From positions 1,188,501-1,252,500 of the forward strand of contig NZ_UFRM01000001.1 of assembly GCF_900444945.1 (NCBI RefSeq): 64,000 nucleotides of DNA, given 5' to 3'. The stretch is from Actinobacillus lignieresii. Its GTDB lineage: Bacteria > Pseudomonadota > Gammaproteobacteria > Enterobacterales > Pasteurellaceae. The translations under genes were made by a program, and so were the position numbers. This document shows positions 29,830 to 40,100 of the stretch, in pieces. The notes beneath the pieces are model-generated. The model saw nothing but the letters and a program-made list of their open reading frames with translations, did no database searches and was not told the DNA's origin. Within the stretch, counting starts at the first letter, position 1, and the number at the start of each line of letters is the position of its first letter.

Positions 29830-29850
29830 CCCCTCTTTAGTAAAGAGGGG
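29830..29850. repeat. Palindromic hairpin between queD and queE
   Basis: CCCCTCTTT-AGT-AAAGAGGGG is a perfect 9-bp stem with a 3-nt loop. No T run follows, so it is more likely an mRNA-stability or partial-attenuation hairpin, or a small dispersed palindrome, than a terminator. Confidence 0.6.
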
Positions 29851-29872
29851 TGATGGGAGATTTGTAAAAATT

Positions 29873-30505
29873 ATGACAAATACTATTTTTACGACAACGG
29901 CTTTTCCGATTGTCGAAATCTTTGAAAGCCTGCAAGGCGAGGGCTTTAACACCGGCTTACCCTGCATTTTCGTGCGTTTAGGCAAATGTAATCTGGCTTG
30001 CCCGTGGTGCGATACCAACTATAACGAATACGAAAAATGGAGCCTGGCGAAAATTCTTGAACGAGTAAAATCTTATTCCGCCAAGCATATTATCATTACT
30101 GGCGGCGAGCCGACGATGTATGCCAATTTAAACGTATTGCTTGATGCGTTTAAAGCGGAAGGTTATTGGCTGGCGATTGAAACGAACGGCCTAAAAGCCG
30201 TACCGAAACAGATTGATTATATCGCTACCAGCCCGAAACTGATGTATCAAGAAAAATATTTGAGAGAATGTATTTCGTTTGCCAACGAAGTCCGTATCGT
30301 GATGGACAAAGGCGATGTACAAGGTTTTTGCGAACAAATCGAAACACAAATTACCGCTGAACATTACTACCTTTCTCCTTGCGAAGTGGACGGCAAAATG
30401 AATTTATTGGAAACCATTACCCAACTCGGTATTTTGAATCAACGAGCCTATAAACCGAAATGGCAACTGAGTTTACAAACACATAAACTGGTCGGTATTG
30501 AATAA
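29873..30505 (+). CDS. queE: 7-carboxy-7-deazaguanine synthase (radical SAM)
   Basis: A 210-aa radical-SAM enzyme converting carboxytetrahydropterin to 7-carboxy-7-deazaguanine. The iron-sulfur cluster cysteines are Cys39, Cys43 and Cys46 (CNLACPWC), followed by IITGGEPTMY and the IETNG segment. Third gene of the queuosine operon, 92 bp after queD. A 25-base piece of this gene (30401-30425) recurs at 31645-31669 beyond the AT-rich island. Confidence 0.95.
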   Translation: MTNTIFTTTAFPIVEIFESLQGEGFNTGLPCIFVRLGKCNLACPWCDTNYNEYEKWSLAKILERVKSYSAKHIIITGGEPTMYANLNVLLDAFKAEGYWLAIETNGLKAVPKQIDYIATSPKLMYQEKYLRECISFANEVRIVMDKGDVQGFCEQIETQITAEHYYLSPCEVDGKMNLLETITQLGILNQRAYKPKWQLSLQTHKLVGIE

Positions 30506-30517
30506 TATTCATATGGT

Positions 30518-30552
30518 AAAGGCATCGAAGATTTCTTCCGATGCCTTTTTTG
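30518..30552 (+). terminator. Terminator of the que operon
   Basis: GGCATCG (30521-30527) pairs with CGATGCC (30539-30545), with further pairing inside, followed by six T. Confidence 0.85.
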
Positions 30553-30645
30553 TTTTTAGGATGTAAAAATATCAATCATTATTTAGAATAAGTTAATCAC
30601 TTAATATTCTTATTTTTTACCAAAAATAAGAATATATAAATAGAA

Positions 30646-31203
30646 CTAAAAATTTTCTCCTTTAAAGTCTTGCACATTAAACAATACTTTTAACTTTTTA
30701 TGTATAGTAGGAATCTCTACTTCTATTTGCGACGATTTTTTTAACAACTCGATAAAAATATTTGCCTCCTCTTTAATACTAATGTATTTATCAGTTAGTT
30801 TATGTATCTTAAAATGATATAGGTTTTCTTTATCAAAAATAACTTTCAACTTATCTCCTTTTCTCATTGAAAAAACATTAGAGCCAACTTCTGAAAATGA
30901 AATCATTTTATAGCTATCAAAACTATCAATATACAGTACGATACTCTTACTTTCATCAGTATAACCATTAGAAAACTTTGTAGCTTCGTAAGAATAATGC
31001 TGATTTGAAAGATTTAACCATCTTTTATATAACCATATATGTTCAATATTAGCATAAGTATCTTCAGCACACTTATCTTTATCCGCTTGATTCTTACATA
31101 AAGAATAGCTATATATCACTTTATCAATAAATTCTTTTGTTAGCGGTTCGCTCATTACTTTCGAATTAAATAATATTAACAAAGACAATAAAAATAATCG
31201 CAT
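30646..31203 (-). CDS. Secreted protein of unknown function in AT-rich island
   Basis: A 185-aa protein with a likely signal peptide (MRLFLLSLLILFNSKVMS, cut before Glu19). After cleavage it has two close cysteines (Cys36, Cys45) in a helical N-terminal stretch, then an Ile/Lys-rich beta-like region. I do not recognise the family. ATG 31203 is chosen over an in-frame upstream ATG at 31221 because AAGGAGA lies directly before it. Base composition is clearly more AT-rich than the neighbours and there is no uptake signal, both hints of foreign origin. Confidence 0.65.
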   Translation of the reverse strand: MRLFLLSLLILFNSKVMSEPLTKEFIDKVIYSYSLCKNQADKDKCAEDTYANIEHIWLYKRWLNLSNQHYSYEATKFSNGYTDESKSIVLYIDSFDSYKMISFSEVGSNVFSMRKGDKLKVIFDKENLYHFKIHKLTDKYISIKEEANIFIELLKKSSQIEVEIPTIHKKLKVLFNVQDFKGENF

Positions 31204-31258
31204 AATTTCTCCTTTAAACAATAACGTAGTTTAGTATATTAAACCATGCAAAGTTTCA

Positions 31259-31528
31259 TTACATCAAAACATGGCGTTCAAGCGTTAATCCACTAACATT
31301 ATCAGCTATAATGACGTCATAAAACGAAATATTAACTCTTATAGAACTAATAAATTTAGGGTACTTACTCCTGTTAATAATAATATGATTCTGCCACTTA
31401 TCGATATGTCTTTGATGGTCAGATAGCCGATCATCTATAAAAAAATGAATGGTATGTAGTACCTTTCTATCATTATTAAGCTCATCATACTGAAAATGAC
31501 TAGATACATCTGTAGTGTAATATGCCAT
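31259..31528 (-). CDS. Small protein of unknown function in AT-rich island
   Basis: An 89-aa predicted cytoplasmic protein, rich in His, Asp and Ile, with no signal peptide or membrane segment. I recognise no family. AAGGAGAC precedes the start with good spacing, which supports translation. It lies upstream of the secreted unknown protein on the same strand (55-bp gap), so the two could be one transcript. A 28-bp inverted repeat at 31572-31599 lies about 45 bp before it. Confidence 0.6.
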   Translation of the reverse strand: MAYYTTDVSSHFQYDELNNDRKVLHTIHFFIDDRLSDHQRHIDKWQNHIIINRSKYPKFISSIRVNISFYDVIIADNVSGLTLERHVLM

Positions 31529-31571
31529 AAAAAGTCTCCTTAAAATATAACTAAATAAAAATCACTATGCT

Positions 31572-31599
31572 GTTAATAAAATCAGATAATTTTATTAAC
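31572..31599. repeat. 28-bp inverted repeat upstream of the 89-aa ORF
   Basis: GTTAATAAAAT and ATTTTATTAAC are exact complements separated by CAGATA. The position about 45 bp before the ORF would suit an operator or an upstream terminator. No regulator is identified. Confidence 0.6.
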
Positions 31600-31810
31600 G
31601 GTATTACTCTTTTATATTAAAATTGTCAATATTTCAATAAAATAAATTTATTGGAAACCATTATCCAACCGCACTTGCAGAATCTACTAATAGATAACTG
31701 AATAAACCTGTTGTGATACCTACTGCAACACGAGGAACTAAATCCGTCAATCGTACATCTAAACCGACTCAAACTTTTTACATAAAAACACACATCCTAC
31801 TATCTATTGA

Positions 31811-31845
31811 ACAAAAAGCCCTCAAATATCACTACCTGAGGGCTT
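31811..31845 (-). terminator. Terminator of pepA
   Basis: AAGCCCTCA/TGAGGGCTT stem (31816-31824 with 31837-31845), followed on the minus strand by TTTTTG. Confidence 0.8.
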
Positions 31846-31871
31846 GTAAATTTTTATGAAAAGTCAACCGC

Positions 31872-33371
31872 TTATTGATTATTAGCTTTATTAATCAAGA
31901 ATTGGCTTAGCAGTGAAACCGGTCTTCCGGTTGCACCTTTTGCCGCACCGGACTTCCAAGCCGTACCGGCGATATCCAAATGCGCCCAACTATATTTTTT
32001 GGTAAAGTTCGATAAGAACTGCCCTGCAGTAATCGCTCCGCCTAAACGTCCGCCGATATTGGCTAAATCGGCAAAGTTAGATTTAAGCTGTTCTTGATAT
32101 TCTTCGCCTAACGGTAAACGCCACGCTTTATCGTCCGCTTGTTCCGCCGCATTTAATAATTCGTTTGCCAATACATTACTGGTGGACATCAAACCGCTGT
32201 TATGCGCACCTAACGCAATCATACAAGCACCGGTCAGCGTTGCCATATCAATGACTAATTCAGGCTCGAAGCGTTCTACATAAGTCAGCGTATCACACAG
32301 CACTAAACGACCTTCCGCATCGGTATTCAACACTTCTACGGTTAAACCGTTCATCGTAGTCAGAATATCTCCCGGGCGATAGGCATTGCCGTCCGGCATA
32401 TTTTCACAGCCTGCCAGCACGCCGATAACGTTCAGCGGTAATTTCATTTCCGCTAACGCTTTCATCGTACCGTAAACCGAAGCGGCACCGCCCATATCAT
32501 ATTTCATTTCATCCATTGAATCGGACGGTTTAATCGAAATACCGCCCGAGTCGAAAGTCAGTCCTTTACCCACTAAGACGATTGGTTTGGCATCGGGATT
32601 CGGATGATTTTTATATTCGATTACCGATAAATACGCCGGATTCTGCGAACCGCGCGAAACCGCCAAATAAGCATTCATCCCTAATGCCGCCATTTCCGCT
32701 TCATCAATTACCGTAGTACGAATATTGTCATATTCTGCGGCTAAGCCTTTTGCCAATTCGGCAAGATACGCCGGATTACAAACGTTCGGCGGGCAATTTG
32801 CGACGTTTTTCGCAAAGGCGACACCGGTTGAAATCGCTTTCCCCTGTTCTAACGCACGTTCCGCTTCAGCTAAATCCTTACGGTTGGCGACGTTAAAAAT
32901 CACACGACGGAATTCTCGGCGTACTTCCGGTTTAATACTCTTGAAATCGTTATAGCCGTATAAACTTTCTTGAATCGCCTCAATTGCAAAACGGACGTTC
33001 CAATAACTTGTACGACCTTTTACGTGTAATTCGGTCAGAAAACAAACTACTTCCATCGAACCCGTTTCGCTGACGGCTTGTACCATTTTTTGAATAATTT
33101 GTTTATATTGGCGTTCGGTTAATTCTCTTTCTTTACCGCAACCGACCAATAACACGCGATCGGCAGGTACGTTAGGCACATTATGTAATAATAGCGTTTG
33201 TCCTGCTTTTCCTTCCAAATCGCCGCGACGTAATAACGCGCTAATGTAGCCTTCACTTAACTTGTCTAATTGTTCCGCCGCCGCAGATAAACGGCGAGGC
33301 TCGTACACGCCGACCACTAAACAGGCAGTACGTTGTTTTTCGACACTACCGTTTTTTACGCTAAATTCCAT
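31872..33371 (-). CDS. pepA: Leucyl aminopeptidase (M17)
   Basis: A 499-aa cytosolic two-metal aminopeptidase. The C-terminal catalytic domain carries the family signature [10 protein letters not shown] and the metal ligands in KGLTFDSGG and DMGGAA. ATG 33371 has AGGAG 7 bases before it; the reading frame extends further, but that extension is not family-like. In E. coli PepA also binds DNA in XerCD recombination and carAB control. It is monocistronic, with its own terminator. Confidence 0.95.
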   Translation of the reverse strand: MEFSVKNGSVEKQRTACLVVGVYEPRRLSAAAEQLDKLSEGYISALLRRGDLEGKAGQTLLLHNVPNVPADRVLLVGCGKERELTERQYKQIIQKMVQAVSETGSMEVVCFLTELHVKGRTSYWNVRFAIEAIQESLYGYNDFKSIKPEVRREFRRVIFNVANRKDLAEAERALEQGKAISTGVAFAKNVANCPPNVCNPAYLAELAKGLAAEYDNIRTTVIDEAEMAALGMNAYLAVSRGSQNPAYLSVIEYKNHPNPDAKPIVLVGKGLTFDSGGISIKPSDSMDEMKYDMGGAASVYGTMKALAEMKLPLNVIGVLAGCENMPDGNAYRPGDILTTMNGLTVEVLNTDAEGRLVLCDTLTYVERFEPELVIDMATLTGACMIALGAHNSGLMSTSNVLANELLNAAEQADDKAWRLPLGEEYQEQLKSNFADLANIGGRLGGAITAGQFLSNFTKKYSWAHLDIAGTAWKSGAAKGATGRPVSLLSQFLINKANNQ

Positions 33372-33738
33372 TCGTAACTCCTTTATTGTAAAAACCAAGG
33401 CTAAAGTAACTTTCTCGCTACTCATATTACGAATAAGCTACCGATTTATCTAAAAAATTACAAGCAGAAAATCATAGAAATGAGAAGTTTCTTCTAAAAT
33501 ATGCGAAAACTTTAATAAAGTACTTATTTCTCTATAAATAACCTAAAAGATTCATAGAGTTACTCTTATTAAATCCGCATAAAACCTCTCCTTACGTCAT
33601 AAATGATTCGGAGCGGTATTTGTCTTTTAAATCACTTATTCTATACTTTATAATATCTGCGCCTTACCGAATGAATTTTATCGGTAAAACATTTGTCTTA
33701 CCTCATCATGACATTATTACCATTAACGGGAAATTGAT
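33372..33738. other. Long intergenic region between pepA and a secreted unknown protein
   Basis: A 367-bp AT-rich divergent region. A candidate plus-strand promoter is TTGTCT (33620-33625), 16-bp spacer, TATACT (33642-33647). An inverted repeat TTACCGA-N10-TCGGTAA (33664-33687) follows where an operator or 5' UTR hairpin would lie. I see no ORF or known RNA motif. Confidence 0.5.
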
Positions 33739-34554
33739 ATGAAAAAATTACTCCGTAACGTTCTTCTCTCCGGTATGTTATTTATTTTTTTACCGACTCA
33801 AGTTATTGCTGATGACAGCTCTCTCTTTAACCGCTACGAACAAGCCAAACTCAAAATTACCTATGAAGGAGAAGCAGGAAACTTACTGCAACAGCTGGCA
33901 CAACGTTTAAAAATCGGCTTTATTGTTTATGAATTGGATACGGCGCATAAAGTTTCCATATCCAATAAAGAAGACACCGCAATTAAGACGCTTATTCAAC
34001 AACTTATCGCACAAATGCCCGATGCCGATATTCGTTTTGAGAAAATTGAAGATCGTCTGTTTCTAGTCGCATCAAAAAAACAAACGGCACCGTTAATTAC
34101 CCATAAACCGGTTCCGGAACAATTTATCGGAGAAGCGGTTTTTTCTTCCGATGACGAAAGTATTTCAAGTACTGAAAATGCCCAAATGAGCAGTAATACG
34201 CCCGATTTAACCGACGAAAGTGCGCAAAAACTCAAAAGTATTATTGATGTTGTCACCAACCAAGAAATCATAGCACAATATAAATCTAAAAAAGCACCGC
34301 AATATCAAGTTACCAGCAAGGAAAAACTAGGGTTACAAAATATCCGCGTAACGCCGTTAGGTACTTTCTTAGTGTTTGATAAAGAGGTTGATATCAACAC
34401 TCTCACTTTAAAAGGTAACTTTGAGAATAGTGCGCAACACGATAATTTAATCGCTATTTCTCACAAAGACAGAGTTGCACCGAATCAAATTGAAGTGGTT
34501 AATCGTGAAGGTAAAAAATTAATTTTAAAAAAATCTACCGCTAAAACACGATAA
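33739..34554 (+). CDS. Secreted protein with possible secretin N0/DotD-like domain
   Basis: A 271-aa protein with a signal peptide (about 1-24, ending VIA). Residues about 36-115 (LKITYEGEAGNLLQQLAQRL, a hydrophobic strand GFIVYEL, then a second helix-strand unit ending FEKIEDRLFLVAS) resemble the N0/STN or DotD fold found in secretins and secretion-system lipoproteins. I do not assign a function. There is no lipobox. The middle is Ser/Asp/Glu-rich, and the C-terminal 80 residues look beta-rich. No secretion genes lie beside it; lptF follows after 196 bp containing an uptake-signal pair. Confidence 0.7.
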   Translation: MKKLLRNVLLSGMLFIFLPTQVIADDSSLFNRYEQAKLKITYEGEAGNLLQQLAQRLKIGFIVYELDTAHKVSISNKEDTAIKTLIQQLIAQMPDADIRFEKIEDRLFLVASKKQTAPLITHKPVPEQFIGEAVFSSDDESISSTENAQMSSNTPDLTDESAQKLKSIIDVVTNQEIIAQYKSKKAPQYQVTSKEKLGLQNIRVTPLGTFLVFDKEVDINTLTLKGNFENSAQHDNLIAISHKDRVAPNQIEVVNREGKKLILKKSTAKTR

Positions 34555-34750
34555 TCTTATTCTTAACAAACATAGCCGTCTGATAAAACTAAGATTGTTC
34601 TCGTGATTTTTATCACTAAAAAAGGTATGATTAGCACTTTTATAGCGGTCTTTTTTGGAAAAAATTTTGCAAATTCTCCTTGAAATTTAACCGCTTGCCC
34701 CCGTTTTTTATAGCTGTCGATAAATCGGCGGCTAATACGAGAGATACATT

Positions 34751-35854
34751 GTGATTTTAAGTCGATATTTAACGAAAGAGATTTTTAAAAGTCAGCTGGC
34801 TATTCTGTTTATTTTGCTACTGATGTTTTTCAGCCAACAGTTAATTAGTGTGCTGAATTCTGCGGTCAGCGGAAAAGTACCGACCGACTTAGTGCTGAGT
34901 TTATTAGGGCTGGGGATGCCCGCTTTGGCTCAATTTATGTTACCGCTTTCCTTATTTGTCGCATTATTGCTGACCTTAGGGCGTTTTTATGCCGAAAGTG
35001 AAATTACCGTGATGCGAGCCTGCGGTATCGGGCAAAGTTTATTAACTAAAGTCGCATTATTTCTTTCTATTTTTACCACGGCACTTGCGGTGTATAACGT
35101 GTTTTGGCTTACCCCTTGGGCAATCAACAAGCAAAGTGAAATGTTGGCGGAAGCGAAATCCAACCCTCGTTTCTCTGCATTATCAGCCGGGCAATTTATG
35201 ACTGCCGGTGGTTACGTGTTATTTATCGATAATATTAATAACGAGCAAAATAAATTAAACGATATTTATGTATTCCAGCCGGATCAACAGAAGAAAAATC
35301 GTCCTTCCGTTGTAGTGGCGGAATCCGGTCAGCTACAAGGTTTGCCGAACGGCGATCAAATTCTTACGCTTGAAAACAGTACGCGCTATGAGGGGACGGC
35401 TAACGTAGCGGACTTTAGAATTTCCCATTTCGACAGTTATCAAGCCTATCTCGGCTATCAAGATGTCGATTCTAATGAAAAATTAGTACAACGTGCGGAT
35501 TTCAATAAATTAATAACCGACCAATCAAATGAAGCAAAAGCGGAACTACAATGGCGCTTTGCACTGATTTTAGCCGTACCGCTCATGGCATTATTAGCCG
35601 TGCCGATGAGTAGCGTAAACCCTCGTCAAGGTCGTTTCGCTAAAGTCATTCCGGCGGTATTGCTGTATTTAATCTATTTCTTATTACAAAGCTCGCTCAA
35701 ATCTTCCGGCGCTTCCGGCAAATTAGATGCGACCTTATTAATGCCGTTAGTGTCGATTGCATTCTTTATACTGGCAATGGTGATGAACTTCTGGGATACA
35801 AAATGGATGTCTGCGATTCGTTATTCTTTCAGTCGTAATAAGGCGGTGGCGTAA
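34751..35854 (+). CDS. lptF: Lipopolysaccharide export permease LptF
   Basis: A 367-aa inner-membrane subunit of the LptB2FG exporter that extracts lipopolysaccharide and passes it to LptC-LptA. It has three N-terminal and three C-terminal membrane spans flanking a periplasmic beta-jellyroll, typical of the YjgP/YjgQ family. The start codon is GTG at 34751. The ATG of lptG follows its TAA directly, so the two are coupled. LptB, LptC and LptA are elsewhere. Confidence 0.95.
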   Translation: MILSRYLTKEIFKSQLAILFILLLMFFSQQLISVLNSAVSGKVPTDLVLSLLGLGMPALAQFMLPLSLFVALLLTLGRFYAESEITVMRACGIGQSLLTKVALFLSIFTTALAVYNVFWLTPWAINKQSEMLAEAKSNPRFSALSAGQFMTAGGYVLFIDNINNEQNKLNDIYVFQPDQQKKNRPSVVVAESGQLQGLPNGDQILTLENSTRYEGTANVADFRISHFDSYQAYLGYQDVDSNEKLVQRADFNKLITDQSNEAKAELQWRFALILAVPLMALLAVPMSSVNPRQGRFAKVIPAVLLYLIYFLLQSSLKSSGASGKLDATLLMPLVSIAFFILAMVMNFWDTKWMSAIRYSFSRNKAVA

Positions 35855-36937
35855 ATGAATTTATTTGGTATGAATATTCTCGAACGCTATATCGGCAAAA
35901 CCATTATTACGATGATTTTTGCCGTATTGTTAATGTCGAGCGGTTTGGTGTTTATCATCAAATTAGTTGAAGAATTTAAAGATGTCGGTAAAGGATCTTA
36001 TGACGCTTTAACCGCCACTTACTATTCACTTTTAATGCTACCAAGCGATATTAAAGAGTTTATCCCTGTGGTTGCCTTAATCGGCGGCTTATTAGGTTTA
36101 GGAAACCTTGCCAGCCGTAGCGAATTGGTTGTAATGCAATCTTCCGGATTTTCTCGCTTTAGAATCGGCTTGGCGGTAATGAAAACCGCGATTCCGCTCA
36201 TCGTTTTTACAATGTTAGTCAGCGAATGGGGAATCCCACAAACTGAGCAATATGCTCGAAATATGCGTTCTATCGCACAAAGCGGCGGTTCAATGTTATC
36301 GACTAAAGGCGGCTTTTGGGCAAAAGACGGCAACGACTTTATTTATATTCGTCATATCGAAAACGAGCGAAAATTAAATAATGTGTCGATTTATCATTTT
36401 GAAGACAAAGCATTAAAATCGGTTACTCAAGCGGATAATGCCGTTTTTAACGGTGAAAATTGGACGCTTCAACGCGTACAAACATCTTCGCTTGCCGATA
36501 ACAGCATTCAACAAGCGAAAGAAGTAAACAAAGATTGGCAAACCACAATTACACCAAGCAAATTAGGTATCGTATCGCTCAAGCCGGAATCGCTTTCTAT
36601 TTCGGGTTTATCCGATTATGTCGGCTTTTTGAAAGAAACCGGTCAAGATTCCAAACGCTTCCAAATTGCGTTTTGGCGTAAAGTGTATCAGCCGATTTCA
36701 ATGGCAGTGATGATGTTACTTGCAATCTCGTTTGTCTTTGGACCGCTGCGTAGTAGTGCAATGGGAACCAAATTGTTTATCGGTATCATCGCCGGCTTCG
36801 TGTTCTATGTATCCAACATCGTGTTTGGCAATATGACGCTCGTCTTCTCGTGGATACCGGTTGCTATCGGTGCGTTAATACCGAGCTTAATTTGTTTAAG
36901 CATCGTTTGGTGGCTTCTGACCAAAAAACGTGATTAA
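35855..36937 (+). CDS. lptG: Lipopolysaccharide export permease LptG
   Basis: A 360-aa partner of LptF with the same six-span plus jellyroll architecture (spans near 17-37, 62-80, 104-124 and three after 270). The ATG abuts the lptF stop without a gap. A start at the second Met (MNILERYI) is also possible. A hairpin with uptake-signal arms follows at 36938-36983. Confidence 0.95.
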   Translation: MNLFGMNILERYIGKTIITMIFAVLLMSSGLVFIIKLVEEFKDVGKGSYDALTATYYSLLMLPSDIKEFIPVVALIGGLLGLGNLASRSELVVMQSSGFSRFRIGLAVMKTAIPLIVFTMLVSEWGIPQTEQYARNMRSIAQSGGSMLSTKGGFWAKDGNDFIYIRHIENERKLNNVSIYHFEDKALKSVTQADNAVFNGENWTLQRVQTSSLADNSIQQAKEVNKDWQTTITPSKLGIVSLKPESLSISGLSDYVGFLKETGQDSKRFQIAFWRKVYQPISMAVMMLLAISFVFGPLRSSAMGTKLFIGIIAGFVFYVSNIVFGNMTLVFSWIPVAIGALIPSLICLSIVWWLLTKKRD

Positions 36938-36983
36938 CAAGCGGTTAAATTTCTGCAAAATTTTTCAAAAAATTAACCGCTTT
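36938..36983 (+). terminator. Uptake-signal hairpin after lptG
   Basis: AAGCGGTTAA (36939-36948) pairs with TTAACCGCTT (36973-36982), with inner A/T pairing. It begins at the lptG stop. Confidence 0.6.
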
Positions 36984-37045
36984 ACCACGCACGAGCCGTA
37001 CGTGGTTATGAGGCTCTTCGAGCCAGCTGAGCCACTCTGTGGCTC
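36984..37045 (+). other. Three successive hairpins in the dnaE leader
   Basis: H1 ACCACG/CGTGGT (36984-36989 with 37001-37006), H2 GGCTC/GAGCC (37012-37016 with 37020-37024) and H3 GAGCCAC/GTGGCTC (37029-37035 with 37039-37045). The GAGCC/GGCTC arms can pair in alternative ways. This GC-rich block contrasts with the surrounding AT-rich sequence. It resembles no riboswitch I know. Confidence 0.55.
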
Positions 37046-37136
37046 TCTTTACATATATCTTTCAGTTTCCAAAAAGCTGAGTTGTATAACCTGGCATAGG
37101 TTAAGTTTCTATTTCTATATCAATCGTAATATCATA

Positions 37137-40100
37137 ATGGCTCAACAACGTTTCGTTCATCTTAAAGTTCATAGTGATTTCTCTATGATTAACGGTTTGG
37201 CTAAAGTAAAACCGTTAGTCAAAGCGGCAGTTGCCAACAATATGGTGGCAATGGCATTAACCGATTTCAGCAACTTTTGCGGATTGGTAAAATTTTACGG
37301 CGAAGCGTTAGGTTCCGGATTAAAACCGATTATCGGTGCGGATATTTTCGTGCGTCCCGAACCGGACAGCGAAGATTTCTTTGAGCTGACTCTACTGGCA
37401 AAAAACAACACCGGTTATCACAATATTACCCTTTTACTTTCAAAGGCTTATCAACAAGGCTACGTTGAATTTCCGCTAGTCGAAAAAGCGTGGCTTGCCG
37501 AGTTAAATGAAGGCATTATTGTACTTTCCGGCGGACGCAACGGCGATGTTGGGAAAGCATTACTCAAAGAAAATGAAGCGGAAGCAGACGAATTAGTCGG
37601 CTTTTATCAGCAATATTTCCCAAATCATTACTATCTTGCACTTTGCCGCACCGGTCGTACGGATGAAGAACGCTATATTCAGCAAGCAGTACCTTTTTCA
37701 CAAAAACACCAATTGCCGTTAGTGGCGGTAAATGACGTGGTGTTTTTGAAAAAAGACGATTTTGATGCGCACGAAATTCGTGTGGCAATCCACGACAGCT
37801 ACACCTTGGATGATCCTAAACGTCCGAAAAAATATTCACCACAGCAATATTTCCGTAGCGAACAAGAAATGTGTGCCTTGTTTGCCGATTTACCGCAAGC
37901 GATTGAAAATACAGTACAAATTGCAATGCGATGCAATGTGACCGTACGTTTAGGCGAATATTTCTTACCGAATTTCCCAACCGGCGATCTTTCTACCGAA
38001 GATTTTTTAGTGAAAAAATCACGTGAAGGTTTGGAAGAACGTTTGGAATTCCTTTTCCCGGATCCGGAAGAACGCAAAAACAAGCGCTCGATTTATGATG
38101 AACGTTTGCAAGTCGAGCTGGATGTAATTAACCAAATGGGTTTCCCTGGCTACTTCCTAATCGTAATGGAATTTATTCAGTGGTCGAAAGATAACGATAT
38201 TCCGGTCGGCCCGGGACGTGGTTCCGGTGCGGGATCTTTAGTAGCATATGCGTTAAAAATTACCGATTTAGACCCGCTTGCCTTCGACTTACTCTTTGAG
38301 CGTTTCCTAAATCCGGAACGTGTTTCAATGCCTGATTTCGATGTCGATTTCTGTATGGACGGACGAGATCGTGTGATTGAACATGTTGCCGACACTTACG
38401 GTCGTCAAGCGGTTTCGCAGATCATTACCTTCGGTACGATGGCGGCAAAAGCGGTAATCCGAGATGTAGGTCGTGTGCTTGGTCATCCGTATAATTTTGT
38501 CGATCGAATCTCAAAGCTGATTCCGCCCGATCCGGGGATGACCTTGGCAAAAGCGTTTGATGCCGAGCCGAAGCTGCCGGAACTTTACGAAGCCGATGAA
38601 GAAGTGAAAGACTTGATTGATATGGCACGTAAATTAGAAGGTGTGACCCGAAATGCCGGTAAACACGCCGGTGGTGTGGTAATCGCCCCAACAGCAATTA
38701 CCGATTTCTCACCACTTTATTGCGATTCGGAAGGGTTACATCCGGTGACTCATTTCGATAAAAACGATGTGGAATATGCCGGTTTAGTAAAATTTGACTT
38801 CTTAGGCTTACGGACACTCACCATTATTAAATGGGCGTTGGAGATGATTAACCAGCGTTTAGCTCGAGAAGGCAAAGAGCCGGTACGTATCGAAAGTATT
38901 CCGTTGGATGATAAGAAATCCTTCGATCTGTTACTTGCATCTAAAACAACGGCGGTATTCCAGCTAGAGTCACGCGGGATGAAAGATTTGATTTCACGTC
39001 TGAAGCCCGACTGTTTTGAAGATATTATCGCATTAGTGGCATTATTCCGCCCCGGTCCGCTTGAATCCGGCATGGTACAAAACTTTATCGACCGTAAACA
39101 TGGTCATGAGGAAGTTTCTTACCCTGATGCACAATATCAGCACGAATCGCTTAAACCGATTTTAGATCCGACTTACGGCGTTATTGTTTACCAAGAACAG
39201 GTAATGCAAATCGCACAGGTGCTTGCCGGCTATACCTTAGGCGGCGCGGACTTATTACGCCGTGCAATGGGTAAGAAAAAACCGGAGGAAATGGCGGCAC
39301 AGCGTGAAATCTTCGAAAAAGGGGCAATCAAACAAGGTATTGATGGTAATCTTGCGATGAAAATCTTTGACTTGGTGGAAAAATTCGCCGGTTATGGTTT
39401 TAACAAATCGCACTCTGCCGCTTATGCGTTGGTTTCTTACCAAACATTATGGCTGAAAGCACACTACCCAGCTGAATTTATGGCGGCGGTAATGACTTCG
39501 GAGATGGATAATACCGACAAAATCGTTGGCTTTTATGACGAATGTATCAATATGGGCTTAACCGTTGTTTCGCCTGATGTAAACAGCGGTAAACACCGTT
39601 TTTCGGTGAACGAAAAAGGCGAGATTGTTTATGGCTTAGGCGCAATTAAAGGCGTGGGTGAAGGCCCGGTTGAAGCAATTTTAGAAGCCCGTGAAAAAGA
39701 CGGTATCTTCAAAGATTTATTTGATTTGACCGCTCGAGTCGATCTGAAAAAAATCAATCGCCGTACCTTTGAAGGCTTAATTATGTCGGGCGCTTTCGAT
39801 AAATTAGGTCCGCATCGTGCCGCACTGATGAAAAATTTAGAAGATGCACTGAAAGCATCTGATCAACATAGCAAAATGGAGGCATTGGGGCAAAGCGATA
39901 TGTTCGGTGTGCTAACTGAAACGCCGGAAGAAGTGCAAAATGCCTATGCAAATACGCCGAAATGGTCGGAACAAACCATTTTGGAAGGTGAACGCACTAC
40001 GCTCGGTTTATATTTAAGCGGTCACCCAATCGGACAATTCTTAAAAGAGTTATCGCACTATGCACCGGTACGCCTAAATGAACTACAGCCTACACGCCGT

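Larger units (their letters stand above)
31529..31871. other. Non-coding AT-rich stretch with repeat and gene debris
   Basis: It holds an inverted repeat (31572-31599), a 25-base near-copy of queE sequence (31645-31669, 24 of 25 bases), a minus-strand open fragment at 31661-31768 with a hydrophobic sequence (VPRVAVGITTGLFSYLL) but no start codon with a ribosome site, and the pepA terminator at 31811-31845. It looks like a scar of past insertion and decay. Confidence 0.5.

Noticed and set aside
34643..34700. Strong terminator before lptF
   Set aside because: An imperfect uptake-signal pair is present, but the stem has mismatches and no T run, so it is not listed as a terminator.
36930..37136. 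Upstream extension of DnaE by 69 codons
   Set aside because: It runs through an uptake-signal hairpin and the GC-rich stems and does not resemble DnaE; ATG 37137 fits the family.
38177..39443. Minus-strand frames within dnaE
   Set aside because: Codon shadows of a highly conserved gene.
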